The notes beneath the pieces are model-generated. The model did not search any database. It was not told where the DNA came from and worked only from the letters and a program-made list of their open reading frames with translations. From an uncultured Oscillospiraceae bacterium (lineage in GTDB: Bacteria; Bacillota; Clostridia; Oscillospirales; Ruminococcaceae): 64,000 nucleotides of DNA. Below, one piece after another: positions 17,277-26,537 of the stretch (positions are counted from its first letter, which is position 1; each line of letters begins with the position of its first letter). The DNA lies in the NCBI GenBank assembly GCA_902489475.1, contig CABUAH010000002.1:1-64000 (forward strand). The letters run 5' to 3'. Position numbers and translations under genes: made by a program.

Positions 17277-17813
17277 TTATCTGCTTAAATCATTTTTCCT
17301 GCGCTTTCGGAATTTTATATTTTGGCAGATCAAAGAAGCAATCAAGCATACCACAACTCCAATGACGCTTCCGCAAAAGTCGATCAGCACATCTCTCGCC
17401 GCTGCGTTTCTTCCGGGCACAAACATCTGATGTATCTCATCGCTCGCCGCATACATTAAACAAAAGAGCAGAGATGCTGAAACTTTAAACAAACGCCGCC
17501 TTAGGAACGCACATCTAAGATCTTTAAGCGATAAAAAACTTAAAACGCCGAGAACAGCATACTCTGTTAGATGAGCGGTTTTTCTCACAAAAAAATCTAT
17601 GCTTTGTAATATGCCAAACTTTTCTATAAGCTCTCCCTGCGAAGCTTCAATGCCAAAAAGATTTTTGAGCAATTTTATGACAAACGATGTTAGCTCATCG
17701 GATTTGTTACTTGGCATTGAGGAAAAATAAAAAATAACGCAAAGCCAAAGAACCGTCAAAATCCATATTGCGACATTATAAATTATTCGCCGTTTACTTT
17801 TTTGATTTTGCAA
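17277..17813 (-). CDS. VanZ-like family membrane protein
   Basis: Integral membrane protein with about four transmembrane helices. Family marks: FVRKTAHLTEYAVLG in the middle and SDEIHQMFVPGR before a final helix. VanZ-family function is poorly defined; it was first noted near teicoplanin resistance genes, but most homologues are chromosomal and unrelated to resistance. The reading frame opens at TTG 17813 and overlaps the cca 3' end by 20 bases, so it is probably translationally coupled to cca. The start is uncertain because no ATG is available. Confidence 0.8.
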   Translation of the reverse strand: MQNQKSKRRIIYNVAIWILTVLWLCVIFYFSSMPSNKSDELTSFVIKLLKNLFGIEASQGELIEKFGILQSIDFFVRKTAHLTEYAVLGVLSFLSLKDLRCAFLRRRLFKVSASLLFCLMYAASDEIHQMFVPGRNAAARDVLIDFCGSVIGVVVCLIASLICQNIKFRKRRKNDLSR

Positions 17814-19125
17814 ACCTTATCAGTTCCTCTCTTTTGTTATTTATTTCTCCAAAAGCGATAAGCTCGGTTATTTCCTCTAAAATATCTCCTATCGCTTTGC
17901 CGGAAAATCCAAGATCTAAAAGATCACTGCCGTCAATCGTCAACTCGCTTATTTTTACAGCTTTGTTTGATTTTAAAAACTCATTTCCGCTTTTATAAAG
18001 CATATAAAGGCTTTCGAGCTTTTCTTTTTTGAGATATTCCGACTGAGCATTCGTATCTGCAAATCTAACTTTCATATAATCTTCAAAAAAGCATTCATTA
18101 TAATTATATTTCTTTAACAGCCTTTTCATTTTTCTTTCGCTTTCCTCAACTCTGTTGTCATGCTCTTTTATAAGCGAAAGAATATATTTTATGTCCTCAT
18201 TTGACATTTTAAGGGAATGCAAAACTTTATCGGCAATTTTAACGCTCTGCTCGGGGTGCGTTTTAAAGTGAGCAACTCCGTTTCTGTCGATTTTCAAAAC
18301 GCTCGGCTTCCCTATATCATGCAAAAGCATAGTAAGTCTTAAAATCGGATTCGGTTCAATGTTTGCAATGCTTTCTACCGTGTGTTCATACACGTCATAT
18401 TTGTGGTGCGGCGTGTTTTGCAAAAAATCAAACATCCGGCGCACCTCCGGAACAGCAACCGCTATTATCTCTCTATATTCAAGTAAAACGCTTTTTGCAT
18501 TTTCACCTGTTAAAAGCTTCAAAAGCTCATCTCTTATACGCTCCCTTGAAATGTATCTCAACAGCCATCTGTTTTTAAATATGCTTTTTTTAGTTCCCTG
18601 TTCTATCTCAAATCCCAAAACGGAAGTAAACCTTAGCGCTCTTAAAATCCTCAGGGCATCCTCACAAAATCTCTCATCGGGATCTCCTATCGCTCTTATT
18701 GTTTTGTCATTTATATCTTTTATCCCGCCGAACAAATCCGTTATATCATTGCCGTTTGTGCAAAGAGCATTCATTGTGAAATCACGGCGTTTCAAATCCT
18801 CTTCCAAGCTCTTAACAAAGCTTACTGTTTCAGGTGCTCTGTGGTCTGAATAATTCTGTTCACCCCTGAAGGTTGTTATCTCAAGTGTTTCACCAAGAAT
18901 TTTAACTGATACCGTTCCGTATTTTACACCTGTGTCAAATGTTTTAAATCCTAAAAATACGTTTTTTATTTGACCGGGATTTGCATCCGTTGTAATATCC
19001 CAATCATGTGGTGCTTTGCCCATAATACTATCCCTTACGCATCCGCCTACAACATATGCTGAAAATCCGTTTTCTCTTAACAATCCAATAGCCTTTTTTA
19101 TATTTTCAGGAATTTTAATCCTCAC
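17794..19125 (-). CDS. cca: CCA tRNA nucleotidyltransferase with HD domain
   Basis: Class II nucleotidyltransferase adding or repairing the CCA end of tRNA. The head contains GGCVRDSIMGKAPHDWDITT with the catalytic DxD, and RRDFTMNAL; the neck has RILRALRF. An HD phosphohydrolase-type domain follows with YEHTVES and LLHDIGKP. 443 residues is normal for the Firmicute form. The VanZ-like gene overlaps its stop codon. Confidence 0.93.
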   Translation of the reverse strand: MRIKIPENIKKAIGLLRENGFSAYVVGGCVRDSIMGKAPHDWDITTDANPGQIKNVFLGFKTFDTGVKYGTVSVKILGETLEITTFRGEQNYSDHRAPETVSFVKSLEEDLKRRDFTMNALCTNGNDITDLFGGIKDINDKTIRAIGDPDERFCEDALRILRALRFTSVLGFEIEQGTKKSIFKNRWLLRYISRERIRDELLKLLTGENAKSVLLEYREIIAVAVPEVRRMFDFLQNTPHHKYDVYEHTVESIANIEPNPILRLTMLLHDIGKPSVLKIDRNGVAHFKTHPEQSVKIADKVLHSLKMSNEDIKYILSLIKEHDNRVEESERKMKRLLKKYNYNECFFEDYMKVRFADTNAQSEYLKKEKLESLYMLYKSGNEFLKSNKAVKISELTIDGSDLLDLGFSGKAIGDILEEITELIAFGEINNKREELIRFAKSKK

Positions 19126-19174
19126 AGTATCACCGCTTCTGTATTAATTTTTATTACTTGGAAAACATATTTTT

Positions 19175-20674
19175 ATGAAAACAAAATACTATCTTTATAC
19201 TTTTACAAGTTCGGTTTTTACATTTGCGCTGTCCTCAGTATTAAACTTACCTCTTTTAAGTCTTTTTTCGCTTGTTCCTTTTTTACATTCCCTTAATCAG
19301 ACAAGAAGCTTTAAAAGTTATCTGAAAGCTTCAGCTTTATTTTTCTTTACCTATTACTTTTTAGGCTTTAGTTTTCTGCTTGGCATATATAATCTTATTG
19401 ATTTGCCGAAGCCGTTTGGAATTTTGCTCTCTGTTCTCGCCTCTGTTTTGGCAAGCGGCATAACCTCATTTATTCATTTTTTACCTACTGCTGTAATTTA
19501 CCGTTTTTCAAAGCACAGAATAACAGACGCTTTCTCCTACGCCATGATGTTTACATTGGGAGAGTATTTGCTAAGCGTTATTCCTGTTATAGGATTTCCT
19601 ATTTTATCAGTGTCGCTAAGCTTCAGCTATGCCCCTGTATTTATACAATCGTCAAGCGTTTTCGGCTCTTTTTTTATTACTCTTATAATCGTCTCGATAA
19701 ACTCACTGTTCGCCTGCATCATTTCAACAAGAATAGTAAGCTTAAAGTCGCTTATTTCCGCCTGCTTGATAATTTTGATATTCTCAGCAAATGCATTATA
19801 CGGTGTTATACGGATAAATACATCCGATTATTTCAAAGATGCTTTAAATGTCTCAGTAATTCAAACGGACACAAGAGGAATGTCAAAAATCTCAAATAAA
19901 TCTACCACGCCGCTTGGTGAGCTAGAAAGTTTTTTTAATGAAACAAACGGTGCGGATATGATATTTTTACCTGAAACCGCAATAACATATGATCTGGAAA
20001 ACGAAGCGTTAAAGAAAGAAATCAGCGATTTATTAAAGGTGACTAATGCTGAAATTCTAAGCGGAGTTTTCTACTCACACGATCACAAAAGCTATAACGC
20101 TTACTGCGCCTTTAATCCTGAAGAACATGAGCTTTACCTCAAAAGCGCATTAGTTCCGCTTGGTGAGTTTTCATTTTTTACAGATACTCTTTTTGACGGG
20201 ACAAAAAGCCTTTCGCCTGCCGAGAGCATCACTCCGTTAAAGGCAAAAATATCAACCGTTGCCGTTGGAGTATGCATTGAAAGCATCTATCCGTCCATTA
20301 TACGAAGTCAGGTTAAAAACGGCGGCGAAATAATTGCCGTTCCTACAAATGATTCGTGGTTTTACGGCACTCACCTTCAAAAGCTTCACTTTCGCCACTG
20401 CATTTTCAGAAGTGTGGAAAACTTTCGCTGTACCGTAAGATCGGCAAACAGCGGAATATCTGCCGTTATTTCTCCCTTAGGTCAAGTTATAACATCGCTT
20501 GGAGAGGGAGAGCACGGTGTTATCAACTCCGAAATATCAAGGCTTCAAGAAAACACTCTTTACACGAAAATCGGAAATTTATGGATGATATTGCCTATAG
20601 GACTATTCTTCGTTATCCTGTTTTATAATCTCAAACAGACGAGCAGAATAAGGTTTTATAAGTTCGACTTTTAA
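19175..20674 (+). CDS. lnt: Apolipoprotein N-acyltransferase (Lnt) family
   Basis: Membrane protein with about six N-terminal helices followed by an extracytoplasmic nitrilase domain. The nitrilase triad is present: Glu in FLPETAITY, Lys in YLKSALVPLGEF and Cys in VGVCIESIYP, with NDSWFYGTHLQKLHFRH typical of Lnt. It would transfer a third acyl chain to lipoprotein N-terminal cysteines. Lnt is classical in Gram-negative bacteria, but family members occur in Clostridia. The last 72 bases overlap the convergent alpha-galactosidase gene, so both C termini are encoded on opposite strands of the same DNA. Confidence 0.88.
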   Translation: MKTKYYLYTFTSSVFTFALSSVLNLPLLSLFSLVPFLHSLNQTRSFKSYLKASALFFFTYYFLGFSFLLGIYNLIDLPKPFGILLSVLASVLASGITSFIHFLPTAVIYRFSKHRITDAFSYAMMFTLGEYLLSVIPVIGFPILSVSLSFSYAPVFIQSSSVFGSFFITLIIVSINSLFACIISTRIVSLKSLISACLIILIFSANALYGVIRINTSDYFKDALNVSVIQTDTRGMSKISNKSTTPLGELESFFNETNGADMIFLPETAITYDLENEALKKEISDLLKVTNAEILSGVFYSHDHKSYNAYCAFNPEEHELYLKSALVPLGEFSFFTDTLFDGTKSLSPAESITPLKAKISTVAVGVCIESIYPSIIRSQVKNGGEIIAVPTNDSWFYGTHLQKLHFRHCIFRSVENFRCTVRSANSGISAVISPLGQVITSLGEGEHGVINSEISRLQENTLYTKIGNLWMILPIGLFFVILFYNLKQTSRIRFYKFDF

Positions 20675-22711
20675 TGCGTTTGAAACAATTTCATATTTCC
20701 ACTCGTTAAAGCTCGGATAGATACACCTTGCGCTTATCGGAGTAAAGTCAAGCGGCAAGGTTACCGTATCTTCATCTCCGTCCTTTCTCCATACTGCAAC
20801 ATAAGCCTTATCTCCGCAGTCAAGTCCTAAGGATAAAAAGTCATCTTGAAATGACGCAAAGCCAAGACTCCAAAACGGCACGGAGATCTTTATGTCGTTT
20901 CTTATTGATTTGTAAACACTTATCGCTTCTTTTACAAGCTCTCGTCGTTGTCTCGAAATATTTGCTAAATGTCCCGACTGATGAATTCTAAGAAGCATTG
21001 CATTTATCATATTAAACACCACTTCTTCATCGTCACCCTCATTTAACGGATAGCTCCATATCGCCGCTTGCTCAGGTGTAAGTGCGCTCGGAGAGTTTGC
21101 AGCTATTACGGAATTATATTTATAATCCGCCTGATCCGAAACGGACTGTATTGAGCAGCGTGATAAAAGCGCATAGTCTATTCTCATTCCTCCCGACGAG
21201 CAGTTTTCAATTATCAGATCCGGGTACTTTTTAAATGTTTTATCAAGCCAATCGAGGTATGCTCTTTCATGCCCTAAAAGCCCGTCGCCAAATGAATCGG
21301 CATATTTGTCTGTTCCGATACCGGGTTCAATGTTGTAATCTATTTTTAAGTATCCTACTCCGTAATCGTTTACAAGCCTTTCTATCGTATCATCTGCAAA
21401 TTTAATGACCTCGGGATTTCTGAAATCAAGCTGATAACGGCTTCTGTCATAAACACGCTCTCCGTGACGGCAGAAAAACCAATCATCAGAAACTTCCTTT
21501 GCTATCGGACAGTTTATTCCCATAACCTCAAGCTCGATCCAAATTCCCGGAACAAGTCCCTTTGAGCGGATGTAATCAGTTAGCGTTTTAAGTCCGTTTG
21601 GAAAACGCTTTCTTGATTCTTTCCACTCTCCTACACTGTCCCACCAATATCCGTCTGCATACCAACCAGCATCAATGCAAAAATACTCACAGCCGACCTC
21701 TGCCGCCGCATCAATAAGAGGATACTCCGCCTCCTCAGTAGGCCATGCCCAAAGGCAATTCATGTAATCGTTAAAAATTACAGCAAGCGACTTATTGTCA
21801 TCGTTCTCACGTCTTATCATTCTTCTGTATTTTGTAAGCTCTGCAAATGATGTTTCATACGAACCTTTTGAAACACCTACCGCAACCGGAACACTTACAA
21901 ACTTCTCACCCGGCTTTAAGCTTTTATACCAATGAGAATAAATTTCGTTAGGCCCTGAAACGGAAAGATAAAGATGACCTTCCGTATCGGAGATTTCCCA
22001 ATGCCACGAGCCGTTGTTTTCAATTTGGAAAAACAGGTTTGAATCCGTTTCATTATTTCTTATAAGTGCCATAGGGAGGAATTCTTTAGTTGACCAGTTT
22101 CCCACATTCGACACTCTTACAGGCTTTGAGGAATGCTGCTCAAGCGTTTCCATACACTCGTCCATTCCAAGCTCGTGAAGTGAATATTTTCTCCATTGCA
22201 TTTCCCTATACCATGAATTGTGAGGAATGTAAATTTCCATTTTATCCTCTTGGGAGGTTATTCCCTCTTTTTCAATTCCCGAAAGATTAAATGAAGAAAT
22301 ATAATCAATTCCGTATGCTTTATCACCTTTGTTTATAACCTCTGTTATAAATCTTGCAACAGAAACTCCGTCGTAAAACTGAATTTTGGTAACTGTGTTG
22401 AGTCCCGTTTCTTCGTCCGCTAAGCTTATTTCAAGCACTCTGCCTTGATCATTTCTGTAATCCTTGATCCCTTTAAACTTCATTCTGTAACCCGGTGCTG
22501 TTACAATATATTTGTTTCCGTGGCGCTCATACGGACGGTCAAGTCCGGAAACATTAAATTCAAGAAACTGAAAGCCCTTCATATGCTCCGGCTTTCCAAG
22601 CGTTTTTTCATCAAATTCAAGACTTGAAAAATGTAATAGTCTGAACTGTTTCTCATCTGTTACTTCAAAAACAAGATTAATTCCGTTTTCGCTGATTTTT
22701 ATTCTTTCCAT
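20603..22711 (-). CDS. Alpha-galactosidase, glycoside hydrolase family 36
   Basis: Retaining alpha-galactosidase releasing terminal galactose from raffinose-type sugars and galactomannan side chains. An N-terminal beta-supersandwich (about 1-300) precedes the TIM barrel with YFCIDAGWYAD, GIWIELEVMG, the nucleophile motif YLKIDYN, ENCSSGG and the acid/base SDQAD. No signal peptide, so it acts in the cytosol on imported oligosaccharides. The length of 702 is typical. The 3' end overlaps lnt by 72 bases. No sugar transporter is adjacent. Confidence 0.93.
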   Translation of the reverse strand: MERIKISENGINLVFEVTDEKQFRLLHFSSLEFDEKTLGKPEHMKGFQFLEFNVSGLDRPYERHGNKYIVTAPGYRMKFKGIKDYRNDQGRVLEISLADEETGLNTVTKIQFYDGVSVARFITEVINKGDKAYGIDYISSFNLSGIEKEGITSQEDKMEIYIPHNSWYREMQWRKYSLHELGMDECMETLEQHSSKPVRVSNVGNWSTKEFLPMALIRNNETDSNLFFQIENNGSWHWEISDTEGHLYLSVSGPNEIYSHWYKSLKPGEKFVSVPVAVGVSKGSYETSFAELTKYRRMIRRENDDNKSLAVIFNDYMNCLWAWPTEEAEYPLIDAAAEVGCEYFCIDAGWYADGYWWDSVGEWKESRKRFPNGLKTLTDYIRSKGLVPGIWIELEVMGINCPIAKEVSDDWFFCRHGERVYDRSRYQLDFRNPEVIKFADDTIERLVNDYGVGYLKIDYNIEPGIGTDKYADSFGDGLLGHERAYLDWLDKTFKKYPDLIIENCSSGGMRIDYALLSRCSIQSVSDQADYKYNSVIAANSPSALTPEQAAIWSYPLNEGDDEEVVFNMINAMLLRIHQSGHLANISRQRRELVKEAISVYKSIRNDIKISVPFWSLGFASFQDDFLSLGLDCGDKAYVAVWRKDGDEDTVTLPLDFTPISARCIYPSFNEWKYEIVSNALKVELIKPYSARLFEIIKQDNEE

Positions 22712-22968
22712 AGTTACTCTCCCTGTTATTCGTTTTGCCGTTTTTCATCAAAGGACTTACCCTTAAGATCCCGTAATTATAAGATCAAAAAGCAATGCAT
22801 TAAACCTAATTGAATATTAACATACAACCGATATTTTTTCAATACTTTACCACCTTAAAAGTCAAAAATTTCCATGGTAATCTTTTTATGTATATTTATC
22901 CCGATTATGAGAAATATAACCTTGAGATAAAACTCATTATAAACTTTTTTTAAGAAAGGTGATTAAAC

Positions 22969-23286
22969 ATGAAAAAATTACTTGCTGTCATGCTGTCAGC
23001 GCTTACTGCCGCATTTGTTTTTGCAGGATGCAGAAGCAACAACGACAACAACGACCGAGACAATTCGTCAACCACCACAACTACTACGACCTCAACAACG
23101 ACTACTACAACTCGAACAGACAACGACAACGATAACAACACTGACAATACCGATGACGATAACGCAGTAGAAAATGGAATGGAAGAGCTTTCCTCTGATG
23201 CCGCTAATATCGGAAACGACATTGCCGACGGTGTTGAAGACGGCGTTGACGGAGTAAGAGACGCAGTTGATGATATCGTTCGTTAA
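22969..23286 (+). CDS. Small Thr/Asp/Asn-rich lipoprotein
   Basis: Not recognised beyond being a lipoprotein. A signal peptide MKKLLAVMLSALTAAFVFAG ends at a lipobox before Cys21. It is followed by an Asn/Asp-rich stretch, a run of about 20 mostly Thr residues (a likely linker), another Asp/Asn-rich stretch and a C-terminal region with repeats of the type GNDIADGVEDGVDGVRDAVD. The start follows AAGAAAGGTG. The composition suggests a surface-exposed spacer rather than an enzyme. Confidence 0.8.
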   Translation: MKKLLAVMLSALTAAFVFAGCRSNNDNNDRDNSSTTTTTTTSTTTTTTRTDNDNDNNTDNTDDDNAVENGMEELSSDAANIGNDIADGVEDGVDGVRDAVDDIVR

Positions 23287-23310
23287 GAAACAAAAAGTAG
23301 CTTTGAGCGT

Positions 23311-23362
23311 GTCGACAAAGTCCGCCTATGCGACAATATTTTAAAAGCGTACTTTTTCGACA
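23311..23362. repeat. Interspersed repeat C, copy 2 (inverted-repeat element)
   Basis: GTCGACAAAGTCCGC (23311-23325) and GCGTACTTTTTCGAC (23347-23361) form a 15 bp inverted repeat with two mismatches around a loop containing GCGACAATATTTT. Bases 23320-23362 match 29-71 at the window start. It looks like a small palindromic intergenic element. Confidence 0.65.
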
Positions 23363-23364
23363 AA

Positions 23365-23396
23365 CTAAAAAAGTGGCTTGTAATCAAAGCCACTTT
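23365..23396 (-). terminator. Terminator of the hydG-hydF operon
   Basis: On the - strand AAGTGGCTT, short loop, AAGCCACTT, then TTTTTTAG. It lies just after the hydF stop codon. Confidence 0.78.
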
Positions 23397-23406
23397 ATAC
23401 ATATAC

Positions 23407-24600
23407 TCAATAACTAATCTTATCTAAAATTCCGTTAAGTCCGGCTATTGCAACGCCGTAATTTGACATCTTTACGCCCTGTTTTTTTGCACGCTCAATT
23501 CTGCTCATTACATATTTTCTGTTAAACATACAAGCCCCGCATTGAATAACAAGATCATAACAGCTCAAATCCTCCGGAAAATCGCTTCCGCTTACACAAT
23601 CAATTTTAAGATTTTTACCAATCTTTTTTCTTAAAAGTCTCGGAAGCTTTTCTCTTCCAATATCCTCCGACAACGGTGCATGAGTACAACATTCAGCAAT
23701 AAGCACCCTTGAATCCTCGGTAAGACTTGAAATATATTTTGCGCCCTCGATATAATAACTCATATCTCCCTTGTAACCTGCGAAAAGGGTTGAAAACGAA
23801 GTCAGCATACTTTCCTCAGGCTTTTTTTCATAAACTGTTTTAAACACCTGAGAATCTGTAATTATGAGTTTGGGCGGCTTTGAAAGAGTGTTAAGCGTTT
23901 GATCTATTTTATCTGTAGTACAGCTTACCACAACACATTTCTTATCCAAAAGCTCTCTTGTAGTTTGAACCTGCGGCAGGATAAGCCTTCCTTTAGGCGC
24001 TTGAATATCCTGCGGCATAACAAGCATCACTAAATCATTCTCGCCGCAAAGCTCTCCTGTTATTGACGCCGCTTCAAAGTCTTCGGGTATTGATCTCATA
24101 AGCGCTTCTTTAAACTTTTCTATGCCTTCTTTTGTGTATGAGCTTATAAGAATAGGCGATACCTTAAATTCATTCTCGACTTTTTTTATGTACTCGTCTT
24201 TACCGATTAGCGTATCGGATTTTGAAACGCAAAGCAAAACGGGTGTTTTTCGTTCCCTAAAGTATTTAAACCAGTCCTTCTCCTTTGAGAGATCCTCTCC
24301 CGACACAAGCACTACCGCTATATCGGTTTTTTCAGCAGCAAGCCTGGTTTTTTCAACTCTTATTTCTCCAAGCTCTCCGATGTCATCAAAGCCTGCGGTA
24401 TCAATTAAAACACAAGCTCCGAGAGGGAGAATCTCCATAGATTTATACACAGGATCGGTTGTTGTTCCGGGCGTATCGGAAACAATAGAAATCTCTTGAG
24501 AAGTAAATGCGTTTATTAAACTTGATTTTCCGCTGTTTCTTTTGCCGAAAAATCCTATGTGAAGTCTGTTTGCTCTCGGCGTTTCGTTAAGTCCTGACAT
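23407..24600 (-). CDS. hydF: [FeFe] hydrogenase maturation GTPase HydF
   Basis: Scaffold GTPase on which the 2Fe subcluster of the H-cluster is completed before transfer to apo-hydrogenase. N-terminal GTPase: P-loop GFFGKRNSGKSS (16-27), TPGTTTDP switch and DTAGFDD. The C-terminal cluster-binding domain has AECCTHAPLS and QCGACMFNRKY, matching the HydF cysteine/histidine ligands. Length 397 is typical. It follows hydG by about 20 bases. It should serve the two hydrogenases encoded at 8-12.5 kb. Confidence 0.95.
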   Translation of the reverse strand: MSGLNETPRANRLHIGFFGKRNSGKSSLINAFTSQEISIVSDTPGTTTDPVYKSMEILPLGACVLIDTAGFDDIGELGEIRVEKTRLAAEKTDIAVVLVSGEDLSKEKDWFKYFRERKTPVLLCVSKSDTLIGKDEYIKKVENEFKVSPILISSYTKEGIEKFKEALMRSIPEDFEAASITGELCGENDLVMLVMPQDIQAPKGRLILPQVQTTRELLDKKCVVVSCTTDKIDQTLNTLSKPPKLIITDSQVFKTVYEKKPEESMLTSFSTLFAGYKGDMSYYIEGAKYISSLTEDSRVLIAECCTHAPLSEDIGREKLPRLLRKKIGKNLKIDCVSGSDFPEDLSCYDLVIQCGACMFNRKYVMSRIERAKKQGVKMSNYGVAIAGLNGILDKISY

Positions 24601-24621
24601 ATATTCCGCCTCCGATCAAAT

Positions 24622-26043
24622 TTAGAATCTGAAATCTCGTTCTCCCGATTCAATTTTTTCAATATTAGCTCTTGCAATTTCTCTTGTTTTAGGGTTCGGG
24701 ATTTTTTCAAGCTGTTCTTTTATGAGAGCTTCACCAACTTTTTTGGTATCCTCGCTTGCATAATCCATGAGGTATTCCTTTAATGTCATAAGAGCGTTCG
24801 GCTGACAGCAGTTTGCGATCTGTCCGCTTTTACAAAGTGACATGAATCTGTCGCCTGTTCTGCCTTCTCTGTAACACGCCGTGCAGAAGCTCGGAATGTA
24901 TCCCAGTCTGACAAGCCAGTTTACAACTTCGTCAAGCGTTCTTCTGTCAGATACGTCAAACTGAGCCGAGTTTTCCTCTTCCTTCTCTTCTTCAACATAT
25001 CCGCCGACGCTCGTTCTTGAACCGCCGGAGATTTGAGAAATACCTATTTTCAAAACTTTTTCCCTTGTCTTTTTAGACTCTCTTGTTGATATTATCATAC
25101 CTGTGTACGGAACAGCAATTCTTATTACTGCAACGATTTTTTCAAACACATCATCACTTATAGCGTTTTCAAAATCCTCTTTTTTAATATCGTCCGCAGG
25201 ACAAATTCTCGGAACGGATATTGTGTGCGGTCCGACTCCGTGCGCAGCTTCAAGGTGTTCTGCGTGCATCAAAAGTCCGACAAAGTCGTATCTGTATCTC
25301 TCAAGTCCAAATAGAACTCCGATTCCGACATCGTCAATTCCGCCCTCCATAGCTCTGTCCATGGCTTCGGTATGATATGCATAATTATGCTTAGGTCCTG
25401 TTGGATGGAGCTTCTCGTAGTCCTCCTTATGATATGTTTCTTGGAAAAGGATATATGTTCCGATGCCTGCATCCTTGAGCTTTTTGTAGTTTTCAACGGT
25501 TGTCGCCGCAATATTTACGTTTACACGTCTTATTGCCCCGTTTTTATGCTTAATGCCGTATATTGTTTTAATGCTTTCCAAGATATACTCTATCGGATTA
25601 TTCACCGGATCTTCACCGGATTCAATTGCAAGACGCTTATGCCCCATATCCTGCAAAGCAATAACCTCAGCTTTTATTTCCTCCTGGGTAAGCTTTTTTC
25701 TTGCAATATGCTTGTTGCAGTGATGATAAGGACAGTATGTGCAGCCATTTACGCAATAGTTTGAAAGATAGAGCGGCGCAAACATTACTATTCTATCTCC
25801 GTAAAGACGTTCCTTGATAGCAATGGCACTTTTTTTAATCTGCTCCACTACCTCAGGTATTTCACATTCAAGCAATACAGCTGCCTCTCTGTGCGTTAAG
25901 CCCTTACAGTCCATGGTTCTTTTAGCAAGCGACATACAAAGCTCATAATTATCTTTATTTGCTTTTGCGTATTCGATTGTGTCTAAAATTTCCTCATTGT
26001 TGATGAATTCTTCCGCTTTGAGCGATTTTGGATCATACTTCAT
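24622..26043 (-). CDS. hydG: [FeFe] hydrogenase maturation radical SAM enzyme HydG
   Basis: Tyrosine lyase generating CO and CN- ligands of the H-cluster. The radical SAM cluster motif C-x3-C-x2-C is CVNGCTYC, and the C-terminal auxiliary-cluster motif CTACYREGRTG with CQPN is intact. Length 473 is typical. It is coupled to the TM1266-type gene upstream and hydF downstream. The third maturase, HydE, is not within this window. Confidence 0.95.
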   Translation of the reverse strand: MKYDPKSLKAEEFINNEEILDTIEYAKANKDNYELCMSLAKRTMDCKGLTHREAAVLLECEIPEVVEQIKKSAIAIKERLYGDRIVMFAPLYLSNYCVNGCTYCPYHHCNKHIARKKLTQEEIKAEVIALQDMGHKRLAIESGEDPVNNPIEYILESIKTIYGIKHKNGAIRRVNVNIAATTVENYKKLKDAGIGTYILFQETYHKEDYEKLHPTGPKHNYAYHTEAMDRAMEGGIDDVGIGVLFGLERYRYDFVGLLMHAEHLEAAHGVGPHTISVPRICPADDIKKEDFENAISDDVFEKIVAVIRIAVPYTGMIISTRESKKTREKVLKIGISQISGGSRTSVGGYVEEEKEEENSAQFDVSDRRTLDEVVNWLVRLGYIPSFCTACYREGRTGDRFMSLCKSGQIANCCQPNALMTLKEYLMDYASEDTKKVGEALIKEQLEKIPNPKTREIARANIEKIESGERDFRF

Positions 26044-26070
26044 ATTTTTCTCTCCTTTTTTAAAAGCCTA

Positions 26071-26316
26071 TTAAATTTTTGAATAAACAGTTTTAGCGCT
26101 GACTCCGCTGAGCATTCCGAGCTTTCCTGAAAGCGCTCCTATTGTATCCGATGTAGCATCAACGACAACGGATATAACATTGATGTTCTTTTTGTGATAC
26201 GGTATTCCCATTCTTCCTATTATGTATTTTCCGTAATCATGCAAAACTTTATTAAGCTTGTCTATCTGAGAAAGATCTTCAACTATTATCGCAATTACGG
26301 CTACTCTGGTATACAT
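26071..26316 (-). CDS. TM1266-family putative iron-only hydrogenase system regulator
   Basis: 81-residue ACT/ferredoxin-fold-like protein of the family that accompanies HydEFG genes (named after Thermotoga TM1266). It begins MYTRVAVIAIIVEDLSQ and contains GRMGIPYHKKNINVISVVVD and GALSGKLGMLSGVSAKT. The biochemical role is not established. First gene of the hydG-hydF operon; its GGAGGG site lies directly behind the T-run of the leader terminator at 26325-26365. Confidence 0.88.
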   Translation of the reverse strand: MYTRVAVIAIIVEDLSQIDKLNKVLHDYGKYIIGRMGIPYHKKNINVISVVVDATSDTIGALSGKLGMLSGVSAKTVYSKI

Positions 26317-26324
26317 GGTTTTCC

Positions 26325-26445
26325 CTCCAAAAAATAAAATCCCACTTAAAACTTAAGGGGATTTTCGATACGCAAAATAAACACGCAAGGCAATTGTCCT
26401 GCGATTATCTTAATTCCCTTTAAGTCAGAAAGCCCTTCTTATCGG
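26325..26445 (-). promoter_or_regulatory. Structured leader with terminator, candidate riboswitch
   Basis: On the - strand a closing stem CGATA/TATCG (26444-26440 with 26370-26366) encloses three hairpins: GAAGGGCTTTC, CTTAAAGGGAATTAAG (26424-26409) and CGCAGGACAATTGCCTTGCG (26403-26384). It is followed by a terminator AATCCC-CTTAA/TTAAG-GGGATT with TTATTTTTT (26365-26325). ACTTAAAGGGAATT of the second hairpin could instead pair with AATCCCCTTAAGT of the terminator, giving mutually exclusive folds. I do not recognise the class. Confidence 0.55.
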
Positions 26446-26537
26446 CAAATTTTATTTTTATTTACTTTATTAATCATTTGTATCACTCAAAAACGCTATG
26501 CATTGCAAAAGCGCATAGGAATGATTGTTTTTTTATT

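Noticed and set aside
17277..17813. Glycopeptide resistance by the VanZ-like gene
   Set aside because: VanZ-family proteins are common in Clostridia and no van ligase, dipeptidase or sensor genes are nearby.
18359..18853. A 164-codon + strand frame
   Set aside because: Antisense to cca, no start site or recognisable protein.
23041..23160. Thr/Asn/Asp low-complexity stretch as a DNA microsatellite only
   Set aside because: It is in frame within a lipoprotein with a valid signal peptide and ribosome binding site, so it is treated as coding.
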